Below are positions 45,241 through 56,539 of a stretch of 64,000 nucleotides of DNA, piece by piece. The position numbers were made by a program, and so were the translations under genes. Positions within the stretch are counted from its first letter, which is position 1. Every line of letters starts with the position of its first letter. Source of the DNA: Moniliella sp. 'wahieum' (Eukaryota; Basidiomycota; Moniliellomycetes; Moniliellales; Moniliellaceae); assembly GCA_003971905.1 (NCBI GenBank), contig RSEE01000004.1, positions 806,001 to 870,000 of the forward strand, written 5' to 3'. The notes under the pieces were generated by a model that worked only from the letters and a program-made list of their open reading frames with translations, was not told where the DNA came from and did no database searches.

Positions 45241-46036
45241 GATGGAACGAGCCGCACACGTGCACAATAGGACAGACGCATCTGCTGTACCTTTTCCCGC
45301 GGCCTGGTCCACGGTGAAGCAGGACGAGGGGTTGCTGTACCAGTCCCTGCTTGCCCAGTTCGACCGATGTCCGGTTTCATGCACTCAAGCACACGAAGGT
45401 GCGCAGGTACAGCCACAACGTGGCGCTGGGTGCGAGGCTGGGGGCCAGTCACGCCATTGACGAGGTGGCCGAAGATGCGAGCATGCCCCAACCACCTGAC
45501 GCATGCTCGCCTTCCCCTGCTTCCCGTGCCTCCTCGCCTGTAGACACTACCATGGCCGAGGACGAGTTATGCCAGACGTAGCCCAGTGTTTCCTTTGGAC
45601 CACCTTCAAGAGCCCACGGGCGCGTCCTTTGCCGCCCGCGGACGCATGACAACCCGCTCGGCGCCCCGAATGAGCGTGTCGAGCAAATCCGCAACCAAGA
45701 GACTGATATTCATCTGCGATCTCAACACGGAGGGTATCCCTGGCACAGAGGGCACCAATATCCGAGCTAGGGGTTTGTTGGCTAACCTAAAGACTGGGGT
45801 TGGGAAGGATGTGCGCACTATGCTTGTTGCTCTCCCATTCGCGGCGCTCCCATCCTCGAGACACTCTGATGGCGTCGATATTCCACGAGTAGTGCTGGCC
45901 CCCAGCCAATAACAGGATTGCAACGAAGGGTGCCATGCACCTGTGGGACAAGCGCGCCAAGAAGAAGACACCTGCCGTGGCCGCTGTCGGAGGAGGGGGC
46001 AACAGCGACGACTCTTCGGACAGTGACAGTGATTGA
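45241..46036 (+). CDS. Weak candidate gene with an acidic Ser/Asp tail
   Basis: Coding-like fragments in three frames follow one another: QDEGLLYQSLLAQFD (45320-45365), RRYSHNVALGARLGASHAI (about 45400-45460), and a clean tail KGAMHLWDKRAKKKTPAVA followed by an acidic NSDDSSDSDSD run and TGA at 46034-46036. The tail reads naturally as a nuclear-type C-terminus. The middle (45550-45900) does not join well. Unknown function. Confidence 0.28.
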
Positions 46037-47068
46037 TGCGAGAACCAAATGGACATGCATTGCGCGATGAGGATGAGTATAGGTTTGGTGGCAGTCGTCA
46101 GTCATCGTAGCCAGACCATAGGGTAGTGCGCATCCCGGACCCATCAGCCGGAACCTCTCGAGACGTGAGATGGGGCGATGGGCTGCGCTTTGATATGATG
46201 CGCATGCACATAAACGCTCTTTTGCCGGCGAACGAGCCAGGTGACGGATGACTGTCATGCGTCCCACGCGCAGGGGCATGGCCGAAGGGAAGGGGCGGTT
46301 ATGGAGTAAGAGGCCAGACGGTGAGGCGTGGGTTGCAGCCCCAAATGGATGTCGCCACAAGGGTCGGGTCTCTGCCACCGGCCTCTCAGCCCATTCCGCT
46401 TATGCAGCCGATTTACCCATTTTCCAATCCCGCCATGACCCATGTTTCAATTTTTCACACCCGCCCGTGACGGTGGCCCAGCACCCAGTCTATCGACATC
46501 CGCGCGACGAGGGTGGCGAAGCCCCAGCAAACCGGGCCGTAGGACCACAGTAGTTCCTAGTAATACATAATGCATAACTGCAGAACTGCAGAACTGACCA
46601 TAGAGGTCAATGCACAGAAGAGCAGCTGTAGAGGATCACAATACTTTAACATACGCATTTTAGGAAGGATGGGGGCACCAAAAATGGACCAGACGTTGGG
46701 TATCAAGATGGAAGGAGAGCCAGTAGCCTGTTAGGCTACTAGTGTCCGTCATCACTGAGGAAAATCTGGAGAGATGGTGGCACAGGACACGATCGGCTAT
46801 CAAGAGAGGCGGCAGTCCTCCCTCCCCCTCCCAAACTACTTGCGCTGGAAATAGAAACCTAATGATGGGTGACGACGGCTCGCTTGGGACGAGAAACCGG
46901 TACACCTCATCTTGGGTTTCCCGTCCTTATCACTGTACCGGGATGGCCGCTTGAACCCCAAATTACCCTTCCTCGGTGTTTTAAGAGAGGTGGGACGAGT
47001 GATGGGTCACCATGTGTTTGGTGCTTTTGTGCCACACACATCGTGCTAGGAGGGGACGGGGAGGGGGA
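46037..47068. other. Intergenic, nothing supported
   Basis: No supported gene. A CTGCAGAACTGCAGAACTG word repeat is present at about 46577-46596. Confidence 0.4.
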
Positions 47069-48787
47069 TTAGCCTTGTGGCTTGCCGCCGGGAGAACTCT
47101 TGGAGCGCCTGGGCCATTTTGATCGTGGCACATGCTCTATTTCCTCAGCAGTAATTGGGGGTTGGCCTGTATCGGGTGAACCAGATCCTTGACAGCAAGG
47201 GGGGTAAGGAGATGGTGCGGAACTTACCTCTACAAATGCACCAACAAAGACTTTGCCTTGGCTCCGCAGGTGTCGCATTTGGTTGTGCCGCGAGCGTCGC
47301 ACAAGCAAGCATGGATCCTGCGACCGTACAATTGACGCAGGTTGTACTATTACGGACGCCTGTGCTTCGCACCAAAGCACTCGTCCGGATCAACCCCTCG
47401 ACAGAGCAGACAGGTAGAGTAGCCTGTGGCGTGGCAGTGTGAGCACTCGACCATGACTTCGAATTCAGGCAGGCGGAACGTCTTCTTGACCTTGGCTTTT
47501 TCAGTAGGGATGTGAGAGCTGGTGTCCAAAGGAAGGAGCCAAGCTGAGGGCAATGTTGGCACTTGCTCCACTGTGTCCATCATCTGAGCTCGCTCGGATG
47601 GTGGTTCAGAAGCCAAGGGCTTCCACCGGATTCCCTATTTTCAAGCACCGCCACTCCACGGATCACGCTTTGCTCTGTTACATGCTCAATTTTTACCTTT
47701 AGTGAAGCCATGAGCTCCTCTTCTTCTTCGGGGAGAATGGGCTTGAACCGTGCCCGCACAGCCTTGACCACCGCAGGTGGATTTTCGTGAGGTTTGCGCA
47801 CTTTTTCCTTGCCAGGATCAGCACGATGGGTCAAAAAAGGGTATTGCTTCACAATGCGATCCCGAAGTTCGTTCTTTGTCGGAGGTCGCACCTCGTGGTT
47901 CAAAAAGGCGAACTGCACATCCGATACGGATACGTTGGAAAACAGCTTGGCATCAGCAGCCCCTTCTTGAGAGTATAGCAAAGCTGCACTTGGGATTTCA
48001 TTATCCTCCCTCTGTTTCCCTTCGACCCACTCTCGATTCGTTTTGATAAATTCGACCCTTTCTTGTTGGCGCGAGTCATTCTCCTCGAGTGCGGGGGTAG
48101 ACAGTGACCGATTTGGACTCAGCTCGTGGGAAGATACAGAGCAGGGTACCTGGGTGTTTGCAACGCCGGCCATACCTTGGCGATGACGATGATAAGATAA
48201 ATAACCACTAGCTAGGACTTTGCGAGAGACTCCATTTGTTAGCAAAAAACCAACCTGGATAGGGCGTTGGTATTCAGCTTAAGAGGGCTTCATACCTTCA
48301 GGAGCGATGTTCGCCTGTAGCATGGAGCACAAGTCCTCAATTTCGGCCTCAAGAGGTGGATCAATGGTAAACTGGGGGATAGTCAGACCGGGAACGCTGA
48401 GAAAAGTGGACTGTGTGTGGCTGATCATTAGGAGGGGTGGGAGGGTCTCGCTCAAGAGGGGAGCTATTGACGGCGGTGAAAAGGTAGGGAGGATCATGGT
48501 GGAGGTTGGGCATGAGAAGGACGCTCATGAGGGACGTGCGGCAAAAAGAGGGAAACTGTCGAGAGAGGTTTTGGCTGTGCCCTGCGTTAAAAACGGGCGC
48601 GAAGAACTGCAGGAGTTCACAGGCCCGACAAGCAGAAGATACAGAGGTAATATATTTTCTAGGAAAATCAGTAGTGCACTTTAATGTTAACAGTATGAAG
48701 CGAAAAGAGTCGGTTGGCACTTACTGTCGGCTGCATGGGGAAAACCACCATATCATAATAATTCTGCCCCAACAGTTCGTAATTCAT
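47069..48787 (-). CDS. Cysteine-rich CxxC-repeat (DnaJ-zinc-finger/SSUH2-like) protein
   Basis: Exon 1 (48725-48787) begins MNYELLGQNYYDMVVFPMQP and ends at a GTAAGT donor. Later exons read TIPQFTIDPPLEAEIEDL (about 48350), then after an intron GMAGVANTQVPC and a long segment FAFLNHEVRPPTKNELRDRI, KAVRARFKPILPEEEEELMA (47900-47700). A frame break follows, then VKKTFRLPEFEVMVECSHC (about 47470). The cysteine part has ECSHCHATGYSTCLLCRG, DPDECF, CVNC, and CLCDARGTTKCDTCG, i.e. repeated CxxC pairs as in DnaJ-type zinc fingers and SSUH2-like proteins. Two further frame breaks lie within it. It probably binds two zinc ions; the cellular role is unknown. The C-terminus (near 47069) is tentative. 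Confidence 0.55.
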
Positions 48788-48975
48788 CAGACACGATGGG
48801 GAAGGGATTGTACTTTACCCAACTCGCGCAGTTGTGGGTGTTTATAGCTGTAGTGTTGGTCGTCAGCCAGGTTATTTCCCGATATAGCCTGTGCTGTTCA
48901 ATTATTCTGAGTGTCTCTTTTGGCCTGTGCCGTTCCCGCATCATCCATCATCGATCATCACTTATAGGCGAAACA

Positions 48976-49062
48976 CATGGGAAGACGCACGCGGGGCGAA
49001 TCACGCGGGGCGAAACACATGGGGCGACACACGTGGGGGCGAATCACGCGGGGCGAAATCAG
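48976..49062. repeat. Short tandem repeat, about 14-15 bp unit, six degenerate copies
   Basis: Units are variants of GGGGCGAATCACGC and GGGGCGAAACACAT arranged head to tail. There are no spacers, so this is a minisatellite rather than a CRISPR array. Confidence 0.8.
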
Positions 49063-49527
49063 GCAAAACACGTTAAGCTTTAAGGTTTAACGTTCACTCA
49101 TGCACCTGCATGAGCATGAGCGCATGAGCGCTGTTGAACCTGAGCCACAGGAGCCTTGTGACATGTGACATGTGAATGAAGTCGGAAAGCAAAACCCATC
49201 CAGGCGGCATAGTAGTCCGTTTCGGAGATTCCGACGTTGATTATCAATGATCGATGATCTATCCTCCTTCCTCGGCTCCGGTTGCTGGTTAATATACGCG
49301 CGTTGCGCATTACGCGTTACGCTAGTTACTATTACTGGCTTATTTACTCTCGTTCCCCCCCCGCACTGTTGTGACAGTGACATGCGATGTGGCGGGGAGA
49401 GAGCGCTGCGGGTGCAGCAACAGTGTCTTCGCGGTGAACCAGTGAGACCACGTCTGAGGTCAGAGGGCCTGACCGGCGGACCGGCTGACCGCCATAATAG
49501 CCTACTGAGCCTGCCTGAGCCTGAAGA

Positions 49528-49772
49528 GTGTTGCGACGGTGACTGGCTTCACCGATCGCGGTGCACTTCCGGCTTCATTAGCTCCGAGGCTCCGCGGGCT
49601 CCGAGTGCTGCTGATGCGCGCGTACCAGCGTAAGCCAACGACTAGTAGCCTTCTCCTGTAACCTTATTTTGTCCTGCTTCTCCTACCGCCAACGCCTAAT
49701 ATCTCTCGCCCGCAATCGATCGCCTACGCTACTGTCCTAATCGCTTCAGCATCCATTACGGTCTCTATAGCA
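49528..49772. repeat. Dispersed repeat R2, copy 2
   Basis: Second copy of the element at 44419-44661, in the same orientation. Compared with copy 1 it has an insertion around 49675-49700 (CTCCTACCGCCAACGCCTAA) and scattered substitutions. Confidence 0.85.
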
Positions 49773-51793
49773 GAGTGGCCAGGACGCGGCCAGGACGTCT
49801 TCGCTGCAAGAGGTCGAGGAGGTGAGTTCGACTAATTTGACCCCCCCCCCCCGCAGACACATCCCTTCAATTCGGCGCTCTCGGGGGGGCATGGTTGTGA
49901 CGTGTGCGTGATGTGTGATGCATGTGTACGTTTTCACTTTTAAAAGGGGTAGTATGAGTCAGTACCTGTCAGTAGACTCATACTCCGTATTCATACTCGT
50001 ATTAATAGTTTACCCACGAGAATATTTGTATGGTATTCATCCTCAATATTCAATGCTCAGGCCCTGAGCGCCCTGAGCGCTCAGCTGAGCAGTCAGACTG
50101 ACTAGTAACTGTGACAGTTTGTAGCGACGTCCTGCGCCATCCCCTGCTATGGAGACTGCAATGAATGTGAATGGCTGAGCGCTGAGCGAGAGGCTCCCAA
50201 TGTTTTCATATATATCTACGAATCATTTCTCGCGCGCAGAGCCTATACTGTAAAATAACTTTTGTTTTCTGTGGTCCTCTCTTTTAATTCGTGGCATGAT
50301 GCATGAGAGGGCACGCACCTTTTTTTGATAGAACCGTCGTCACTTGTATCCGCAACAGCTCTTCGAGCTCGCCAGGCTCACCCCAACACACAAATGTAGT
50401 AATCACATATGTGTGGTCATCGCAACACAGATCATACGGCTTGAACGTTTGTTGGGGTTTTGGTCGAATATCTGTAGGCTCGGTTCCCGACGGCTATCCT
50501 TATTCTTCATTCGAATAGCAAGCTACATTCGAGACTTTCTCATCTGCGCCTGCATTTCCTCTCTACCCCCAAAGTATATATAGTACCTGTGGTCTTCTCT
50601 TTTTATCACTCTCTTCTGACCTTCGTTCGCGGTGAATATTATATGTTCTTCTTCAATTTTCTTCGTCTCTTCTTCCTTTTTTTGATACAATTCCGACATC
50701 GGTTTTTGAAGACATATGAAGCCACTGTGTCAGGAAATGGGGAGATGGAGGAAAGAGGGGCAGATGAATTCTTGGATACATGTATGGACGGAGTGGAGGT
50801 ATATTACGTGTACCTCCTATAAGGAATGGGGCACAGTTGAGAGAGGTGGAGATATGATCTCCCAACCGATAAGAATCACGCCATACAGGCCTAGTGTTGG
50901 CCCAAGGGCCCCTAGTACGGCGTGAGTTTGAAGACACACGGTCTTCTCACGACTGTACACTTTCGTCTTTTATGGCTCCCAAAAAGAGTTTCCATATATG
51001 GCCATATTAGCGGGAGAAGATGACCTCTTCCCCTCCCCGACCCCGTATCAACAGAGCGAAACATATTTTTTGGCTCCCACATAACTGGGCTTACCACACC
51101 GTCGGACATTCCTCCTTACACAACCACAACACAAAAGTAAGTATGACTACCACAACAACAAAGACCTGAAAGTGTCACATAATATTGATGACAGTCGACC
51201 ACGCGGATCATATAGAACCCTCTATTGTGTCTCTTTTCAGTCGCGCGTAGTGTCAAGCACTTCACAGGACCCAAACATGTGGCCGTTTTCGGATCGCATC
51301 ATATGTCGATCGTATGTACCAGGAGAGGAATAAAAAGAGATGGTTAAAATGACTTCATTCGCTCTCTGACTTGGACGGATTGAATATCGATTTGCTTAGT
51401 AGAGGCGCGCTACGCCAATGCTTTATAGGGGTAGGTGATAAACCAAAGACTATACACCAACAATTACAAAACTCATACACGCGCTTGGCAATCTGTACTG
51501 AATGGTTGCTACTTAGCCTTCCTTTCTTGGACCTGACAGACACTTTTTAGGAGAAGAATCCAATAGCATCAGGAAGTAGAACCAGTCTAGCACAACGGTA
51601 TAGAATCACCCAGAACGTTGGTCAATTGTGGTGTTCTCTTATGATTAAAAAGAAAAAAAAGAAGTAGAGAATTGAGAATGACTTTCCCATTTCTTGAAGA
51701 TCAACGTCAACAGATTGTTGTGCGTTGTTGAGATACTGAAGACAGGAAAGAGAGCTGCTCGGCCTCGAAAACCTCATATGGTTGCCGAAATCT

Positions 51794-52470
51794 TTAGACG
51801 ATCTGGCACGATAGTCGCTCAAGAGCAGTAAAGGTCAGAGGTGCTGGAATCAAACTGGCAACTGTGCCGTCGTAATCCGTAGAAAGGTTGATGTAGCCCC
51901 CATCGCCTTGACTGTTGAAGTGATTGTCAGGTCCCCACATGTAGAAGCAGTCGTAGCTGAGAACCAAACAGTTAGTCAGTTTATACACTTTTTGTCAGGT
52001 ATATGTTGCATGGGATGGGAAACGTTACTCTGTGTGGAGGGGGCCCTTGGAGAACTTGACAGATGTCTTCGCTCATCTGATTGGTCCGGCTCACAACATA
52101 AGCCATGTTGTAGCACACAGCCGCCGTCGCCTGCGACGGGCGGGAGTTCCACATGTTTGCCGTCGTCTGCTTGGTAAAGTTCTCGCGTGCCTGAATACCA
52201 AAAGGGAATATCGGTCATCCATTCAACCAGTCAGTCACATGAACCCAACACAAAAAGGGCAACCGGGGTGGTGCATACCGAATCCCACTCGGAAATGTCA
52301 CCAATAACGCTAACTGCCTCGTTGACCGCTTTCGTTACCAGCGTACTTGCCGCCGTGGTCAAAATGGCCACCGCATATGGGTTTTGGCGAGCTTTCAGTT
52401 CCGGTGCCGGAGCAGCTGTAGCCAGGACAGCAGCCGAGGCGAAAGCAGCAAAGATCAGGGTGAACTTCAT
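51794..52470 (-). CDS. Small secreted cysteine-containing protein, candidate effector or surface protein
   Basis: Three exons give 173 residues with no frame break. Exon 1 (52279-52470) starts MKFTLIFAAFASAAVLATAA, a clear signal peptide, then PAPELKARQNPYAVAIL. Intron 1 is 52191-52278 (donor GTATGC, acceptor TTCAG). Exon 2 (52024-52190) contains ARENFTKQTTANMWNSRPSQ and VCYNMAYVVSRTNQMSEDIC. Intron 2 is 51957-52023 (donor GTTTCC, which is unusual, acceptor CTCAG). Exon 3 (51794-51956) contains YDCFYMWGPDNHFNSQGDGG and ends LERLSCQIV. The mature part has four Cys, enough for two disulphides, and an NFT glycosylation sequon. A TATA box lies about 150 bp upstream. It is probably secreted; no known family was recognised, so an effector role is only a hypothesis. 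Confidence 0.75.
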
Positions 52471-53936
52471 GTTGGCAGCGATAAAAATAAGCGGGAAATG
52501 GAAAGAAGAGAGGCGAGTGAAGTGTGAGAGGGAAATGGAAAGAAGAGCGAGTGAAGTGTGTCGGCAGAGACGAAGAAGGGGTGCTTTGAATAGAGGCGAT
52601 GGCATATCCCTCAACCCCCACTTTTTATATGCATCTCAAGGAGTAGGTCGGTGCGGTGGGTTCAATCACTTGCAACCATGGATGGAAGTCGGTATCGTTG
52701 TTTTCCACATTCCGGTAGTTGTTGGCCCCACACGTACACAAGAAATGGAAATATCCTCACGCACACACATTTGTTCTAACATGATTGGGCTCTGACTCAT
52801 CCGCTGCCAGCCTCCATCTCAACATGTTTTCGGATCATGGTAGCCAAAACATTATCGGTACCGCATTCCAAAGAAGGTGGTGCAAGCCCTTGCACGCCCT
52901 TTCACCGCAGCAATCCCCTGTTGGGCGTGTGAGCCATCGTTTGCTAACCACAAAAACAAGAGTATATGACGTCGAATTTGTGTTGCTGGGCCAAAAAGTG
53001 AAGCAGATGAATTGTCGGAAGCGAACGTGGCCACCAACTCTGGCACCTGTGAACTTGGGGACGGGGTGACGGCCAAAAATTCAAGAAGGCTACGTGGGCT
53101 GTGATCTCTGATCGATCGGAATTGAGGCCTAAGGTAAAGTGGAGCGCAAAAGATAGAAAAGAAAGACAATATAATGGACAGCTTTTTAGGCGCCTGTGTA
53201 CCCCTTCTCAGAATGCTATAATGCCTGTGTTCTCCACAGAAGTGATGCAGATGCATGATGAGAGACACGCGGCCGCGGATCGGACCCAAACCCCAAACCA
53301 TAAGGTACGATGGTTCCTAGTACTTCAACCCGGTTCAACGTCTTCAACCCCACAGTCGTTCACCGTTCACACGTATCTCTCGCAAGACGTCCCCAGTATT
53401 ATTTCAGTGTATTGTGGGACTGAGAGAGTACTCGCTGAGTACGGAACTGAGTATTACTGAGAGGGTACCCCATACAAAGAAGGTTAGATCTTAGACAGAG
53501 GCAATCTGTGATCCATTAGCACGCGTGTTAGGAAGTGGTGTAACATGTAAAGCTTAAAGCTTGAAGCTTGAAGTGTGGTGGAGCAAAGTGGAGCAGTGGA
53601 GCGTATGTTTTGCTTATAATAGCAAGGGTGTGTCCCGCGTCTGTGCCTCGGTCGTGTTGTTATCGATTATCGTTGTCTATCTCCGATCTGCCCACGTGAA
53701 ATGATGCGCATCCACTGCAGCGACCACAAGACAGCGGAACCGACAATTGGAGTGGAGCCCGGGAGGCTAGTCGGACCGATGATTTTTAACGATGAACATA
53801 ACGCGATATCTACTACTCAAGCGCATTGCAAAAGTGAAGGGCCATATTCCGCAATAATTTTGGTCCCGACACTGCCCCATTGCGATGAAATGCCTGGTGA
53901 GACGTTGCAGCGCAGGTAGGGTTGAAAGAGTCGGTC
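52471..53936. other. Intergenic, upstream of the secreted-protein gene
   Basis: Besides the TATA box there is a nearby duplication of TGGAAAGAAGAG..GCGAGTGAAGTGTG at 52499-52560, and AAAGCTTAAAGCTTGAAGCT at 53551-53570. No second gene supported. Confidence 0.45.
52621..52629 (-). promoter_or_regulatory. TATA box of the secreted-protein gene
   Basis: TATAAAAAG on the minus strand, about 150 bp upstream of the ATG at 52470. The sequence between holds the probable transcription start and 5' leader. Confidence 0.6.
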
Positions 53937-53945
53937 TATATATAA
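53937..53945 (+). promoter_or_regulatory. TATA box
   Basis: TATATATAA on the plus strand, followed by pyrimidine-rich sequence (53970-54000) and an ATG at 54120 that opens a signal-peptide-like frame. Confidence 0.5.
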
Positions 53946-54119
53946 GGAGTTGGCCGGGAGGCATCTCAATATCTTTTTCCCAACTCCTCTGGCCTTCTGG
54001 CTTAGATCAAGTGTAGTATCTGTTCTTATTCAGTTTGACAACTGTTACGCTGGGCACTGCCCAGCTGTACTTGTCATTCCACTCTTTGTGATTTCGGCTT
54101 CCATCGCCTGTGCTTGCAC

Positions 54120-54515
54120 ATGAGGTTCACGAGTGCCGCTTCTCTTACACTCTGGTTGCTAGCGCTCACCACAATCTTTTCCTCTTCATCATGCTCCTCG
54201 GGCTGGTCGTTTCTATGAGTTACTTTTTCTTGTTGCCCACGTTCTTTTGTGATAGTAGATCTAGCTTCGTACGTGCGTGGTTGGCATTCTCTTATTCATC
54301 ACAGCCGCTCCACGGGTCTCAGTTGGTATGTCGCCAGGGCAATCCCCTTCGTTGCCACCGGTGCTTGTGCATCGGCCTATTCTTCCGGTTGTTGGGAGGA
54401 TCGTCCCTTATTCACCCCGAGTCATTTGGCCCTCTTTATGGGCCTATGCGTTCTATTAGCAACATGCTCACCTATAATATCAGCAGCCGTTATGCATTCC
54501 ATTCCGAACCGTTAG
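54120..54515 (+). CDS. Possible small secreted protein, spliced or frame-broken
   Basis: ATG 54120 gives MRFTSAASLTLWLLALTTIF, a good signal peptide, but the frame stops near 54217. A neighbouring frame continues with DLASYVRGWHSLIHHS, then SWYVARAIPFVATGACASAY and SGCWEDRPLFTPSHLALFMG, stop 54513-54515. A GT-AG intron between is possible but I cannot place it. The TATA box at 53937 supports a transcription unit. Confidence 0.33.
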
Positions 54516-54689
54516 GGACATGGCGCACCCGTCCTCCCTCTAAAGACCCGTATTAGGTGCATCAGGCTTGAGGTGAAGGTGTAACAGGTCAATGGTAAAA
54601 ATGCACGCCTTAGCGGCACAAAGAATGGGTTTTCACAGTTGAAGAAGCTTTGTTGAGCGAAATGTACCAAGGTGGTGTCCTTCAAAGCC

Positions 54690-55801
54690 TTACAATGCAA
54701 GGTCCACCACCACAGCCCGGTGATCCGAGTTGTACACTCCATCATCAAAACGGTTGGGAAGGACTGCATATCCCTCTACTTGCCACGGTCCAGCGGAGCC
54801 GTCTTGAGAAGATGCAATCCCCTTTTCATCGTCCTTGGCCCCGCCCGACATCAAACTGCGCGACGTTGCACGCGGGCCAGCGAGAACATAATCAATCCGA
54901 CTATGCTCGTCCTGAGAGGAAAGCCAGTAAAGGTATCCGTGTTGCCATACCGCTCGTGCGAAGGGACGAGGCCATACACATCCACTAGGGGCGAGTGTGG
55001 ATTGGTGAGCGTCTGGTATGCCTCTTGATGGGCTTGACTATTCAGATCTCCAGAAAGAACCACAGCATCGACTTGGCCCGAGTAAACCGGCTTGCTCAAT
55101 GTAGGGATCATCTTTACCAGCTCGGGATCACGCACTTTGTCTTCCGGCAAGTATTTGGCGATTGTGGCCAAGATAATTTTGGCGCCCTTCTCCCGCGCAT
55201 AGAGCCACGGTCATCGAGATGGGTGTTCAGCGCCAGTATCGTCTTGCCCGTCGCGCGATGATGCAGGACGGCTACAGTCAGGATGCGTACACTTCCGGCG
55301 TCCCACCCCTTACTCGGAATCTTGGGCGTCGGGCTGAGCCAAACCGTCTCGTATCCTTTGAGTTCGTACACAGAAGGGCGGTAAAAGATGGGCGAGTACT
55401 CGCCACGGCGGTGCCCATCGTCCCGGCCCACTCCTACATATGCCCATTCCGGCTCTGCATCCCCATGGGGAGAGAGTGGATTGAGGCCGGCCGTAAAGTC
55501 GACTAGTTGCATGTGCAGGACCTCTTGAGGCAGATAGAGCGGCAGAGCAGTCACGGGTATGATAGCGAGCCTCGGCAATGCTTCGTGGCGCCCGCACTGG
55601 CCATATCTCCTCGCCAGTAAAGGGCGCCGCGGTAGCGTAGCGGATATTGTGCGTATACACGCGCACCTTCAGCTGACTGGTGTGGCCGACAGTTGGTGCA
55701 GTGGACATTGCAGCCTTGATACGGAACCAGAGATTGAGCAAAAAGGAGATGTTCGCGAATACCAGACCAGACCAGCAGAGCACCAGCGAAACCGTTGGCA
55801 T
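54690..55801 (-). CDS. Endonuclease/exonuclease/phosphatase-family hydrolase with membrane anchor
   Basis: This metal-dependent fold includes DNase I, phosphoinositide phosphatases and deadenylases. ATG 55801 gives MPTVSLVLCWSGLVFANISF, a signal anchor or uncleaved signal sequence. Catalytic motifs follow in order: VRVYTHNIRY (Asn), LPQEVLHMQL (metal-binding Glu), the conserved EYSPIFYRP, TILALNTHLDDRG, VVLSGDLNS (catalytic Asp/Asn) and YNSDHRAVVVDLAL at the C-terminus (Asp-His pair), stop 54690-54692. Frame breaks lie near 55570, 55190 and 54880. The usual key residues are all present in pieces, so a working gene is likely in the organism. The substrate cannot be told. Confidence 0.87.
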
Positions 55802-55821
55802 TGCCAGGGCAGAGAGCAAGG

Positions 55822-55844
55822 GGTGGTGGTGGTGGTGGTGGTGG
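55822..55844. repeat. GGT microsatellite
   Basis: Seven or more GGT units just upstream of the hydrolase ATG. Read on the minus strand it would encode His, but it lies in front of the only good ATG. Confidence 0.8.
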
Positions 55845-56539
55845 GAGGGCACGTGCGGGCCAACACGAGTCTAGCTTTGCCGCTGGCTATACATGGGGCC
55901 TAGCGAGTGCCCCGCGCCTGGTGCCTATCGATGCCGCCACACCGGGTGGGGACCACGTAAGATGCGTTTTCGCTACGTAACTCGAGTTGACCCTGCAAGC
56001 TGCAACGACCAACATTCAATAGCAGCCACAGGCGACTGTGACGTCATCGATGGTCGGCCTGCGTCATGTGTCGCTTGGTGCCTGGGCGCCCCAACAATGA
56101 CCGCTTGCCTGCATCGTTCCACCTGCCCTGCGCCATTGGGTAAGCGGGGTACGAATATGAATATTTGAACAGGACCGCCGAGCTGCTCCGTCAGATCATT
56201 ACTCCAGGCAATCTCCTCCGCCGGCAGACAAACCTCTGCCTGCTGCCCATCTGTGCCTTGCCCGTGCGCCATGCCACCGACGCGCCCGACCCATCCTCCA
56301 AGTCTGCGCCGGCCCTGACGCAGGGTGAGCTCGAAGACGCGCTTTTTGTCGCTGGCTGTTGAGGCACGTGCGCTGCTTGGCCTCGTTCCTTCCTCCTACA
56401 CCCCACGCGGCAAGATTGACGGCATCGACACTTTCGATGTTGACCGACGCAAAGTTACAGCCCATGGCATTGAGGACGCTGGCCTAGGAGACAAGAGCGA
56501 GACCACCCTGCTCACCGGTTTGCGGTATTGGGCACCGGT
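55845..56539. other. Region before the JmjC gene, possibly coding
   Basis: The first half is a divergent promoter region. From about 56165 the plus strand reads coding-like pieces, NRTAELLRQIITPGNLLRRQ and, in another frame, KIDGIDTFDVDRRKVTAHGI (56412-56471). These may be 5' exons of the JmjC gene or a separate small gene. I cannot join them. Confidence 0.4.

Larger units (their letters stand above)
48788..51793. other. Repeat-rich intergenic region
   Basis: Contains the tandem repeat at 48976-49062, inverted words at 49085-49165 (CATGCACCTGCATGAGCATG), repeat R2 copy 2, a 13-C run at 49841-49853, CTGAGCGCCCTGAGCGCTCA at 50066-50085, and AT-rich DNA at 50200-51790. Frames of 60-80 codons there are hydrophobic or low-complexity and not convincing. 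Confidence 0.45.

Noticed and set aside
48976-49062. CRISPR-like array
   Set aside because: Units of 14-15 bp are contiguous, degenerate and have no spacers; the host is eukaryotic. It is a minisatellite.
55669-55852. Poly-His N-terminus of the hydrolase gene
   Set aside because: The His run is the GGT microsatellite read on the minus strand. It would need a GTG start; the ATG at 55801 lies after it.
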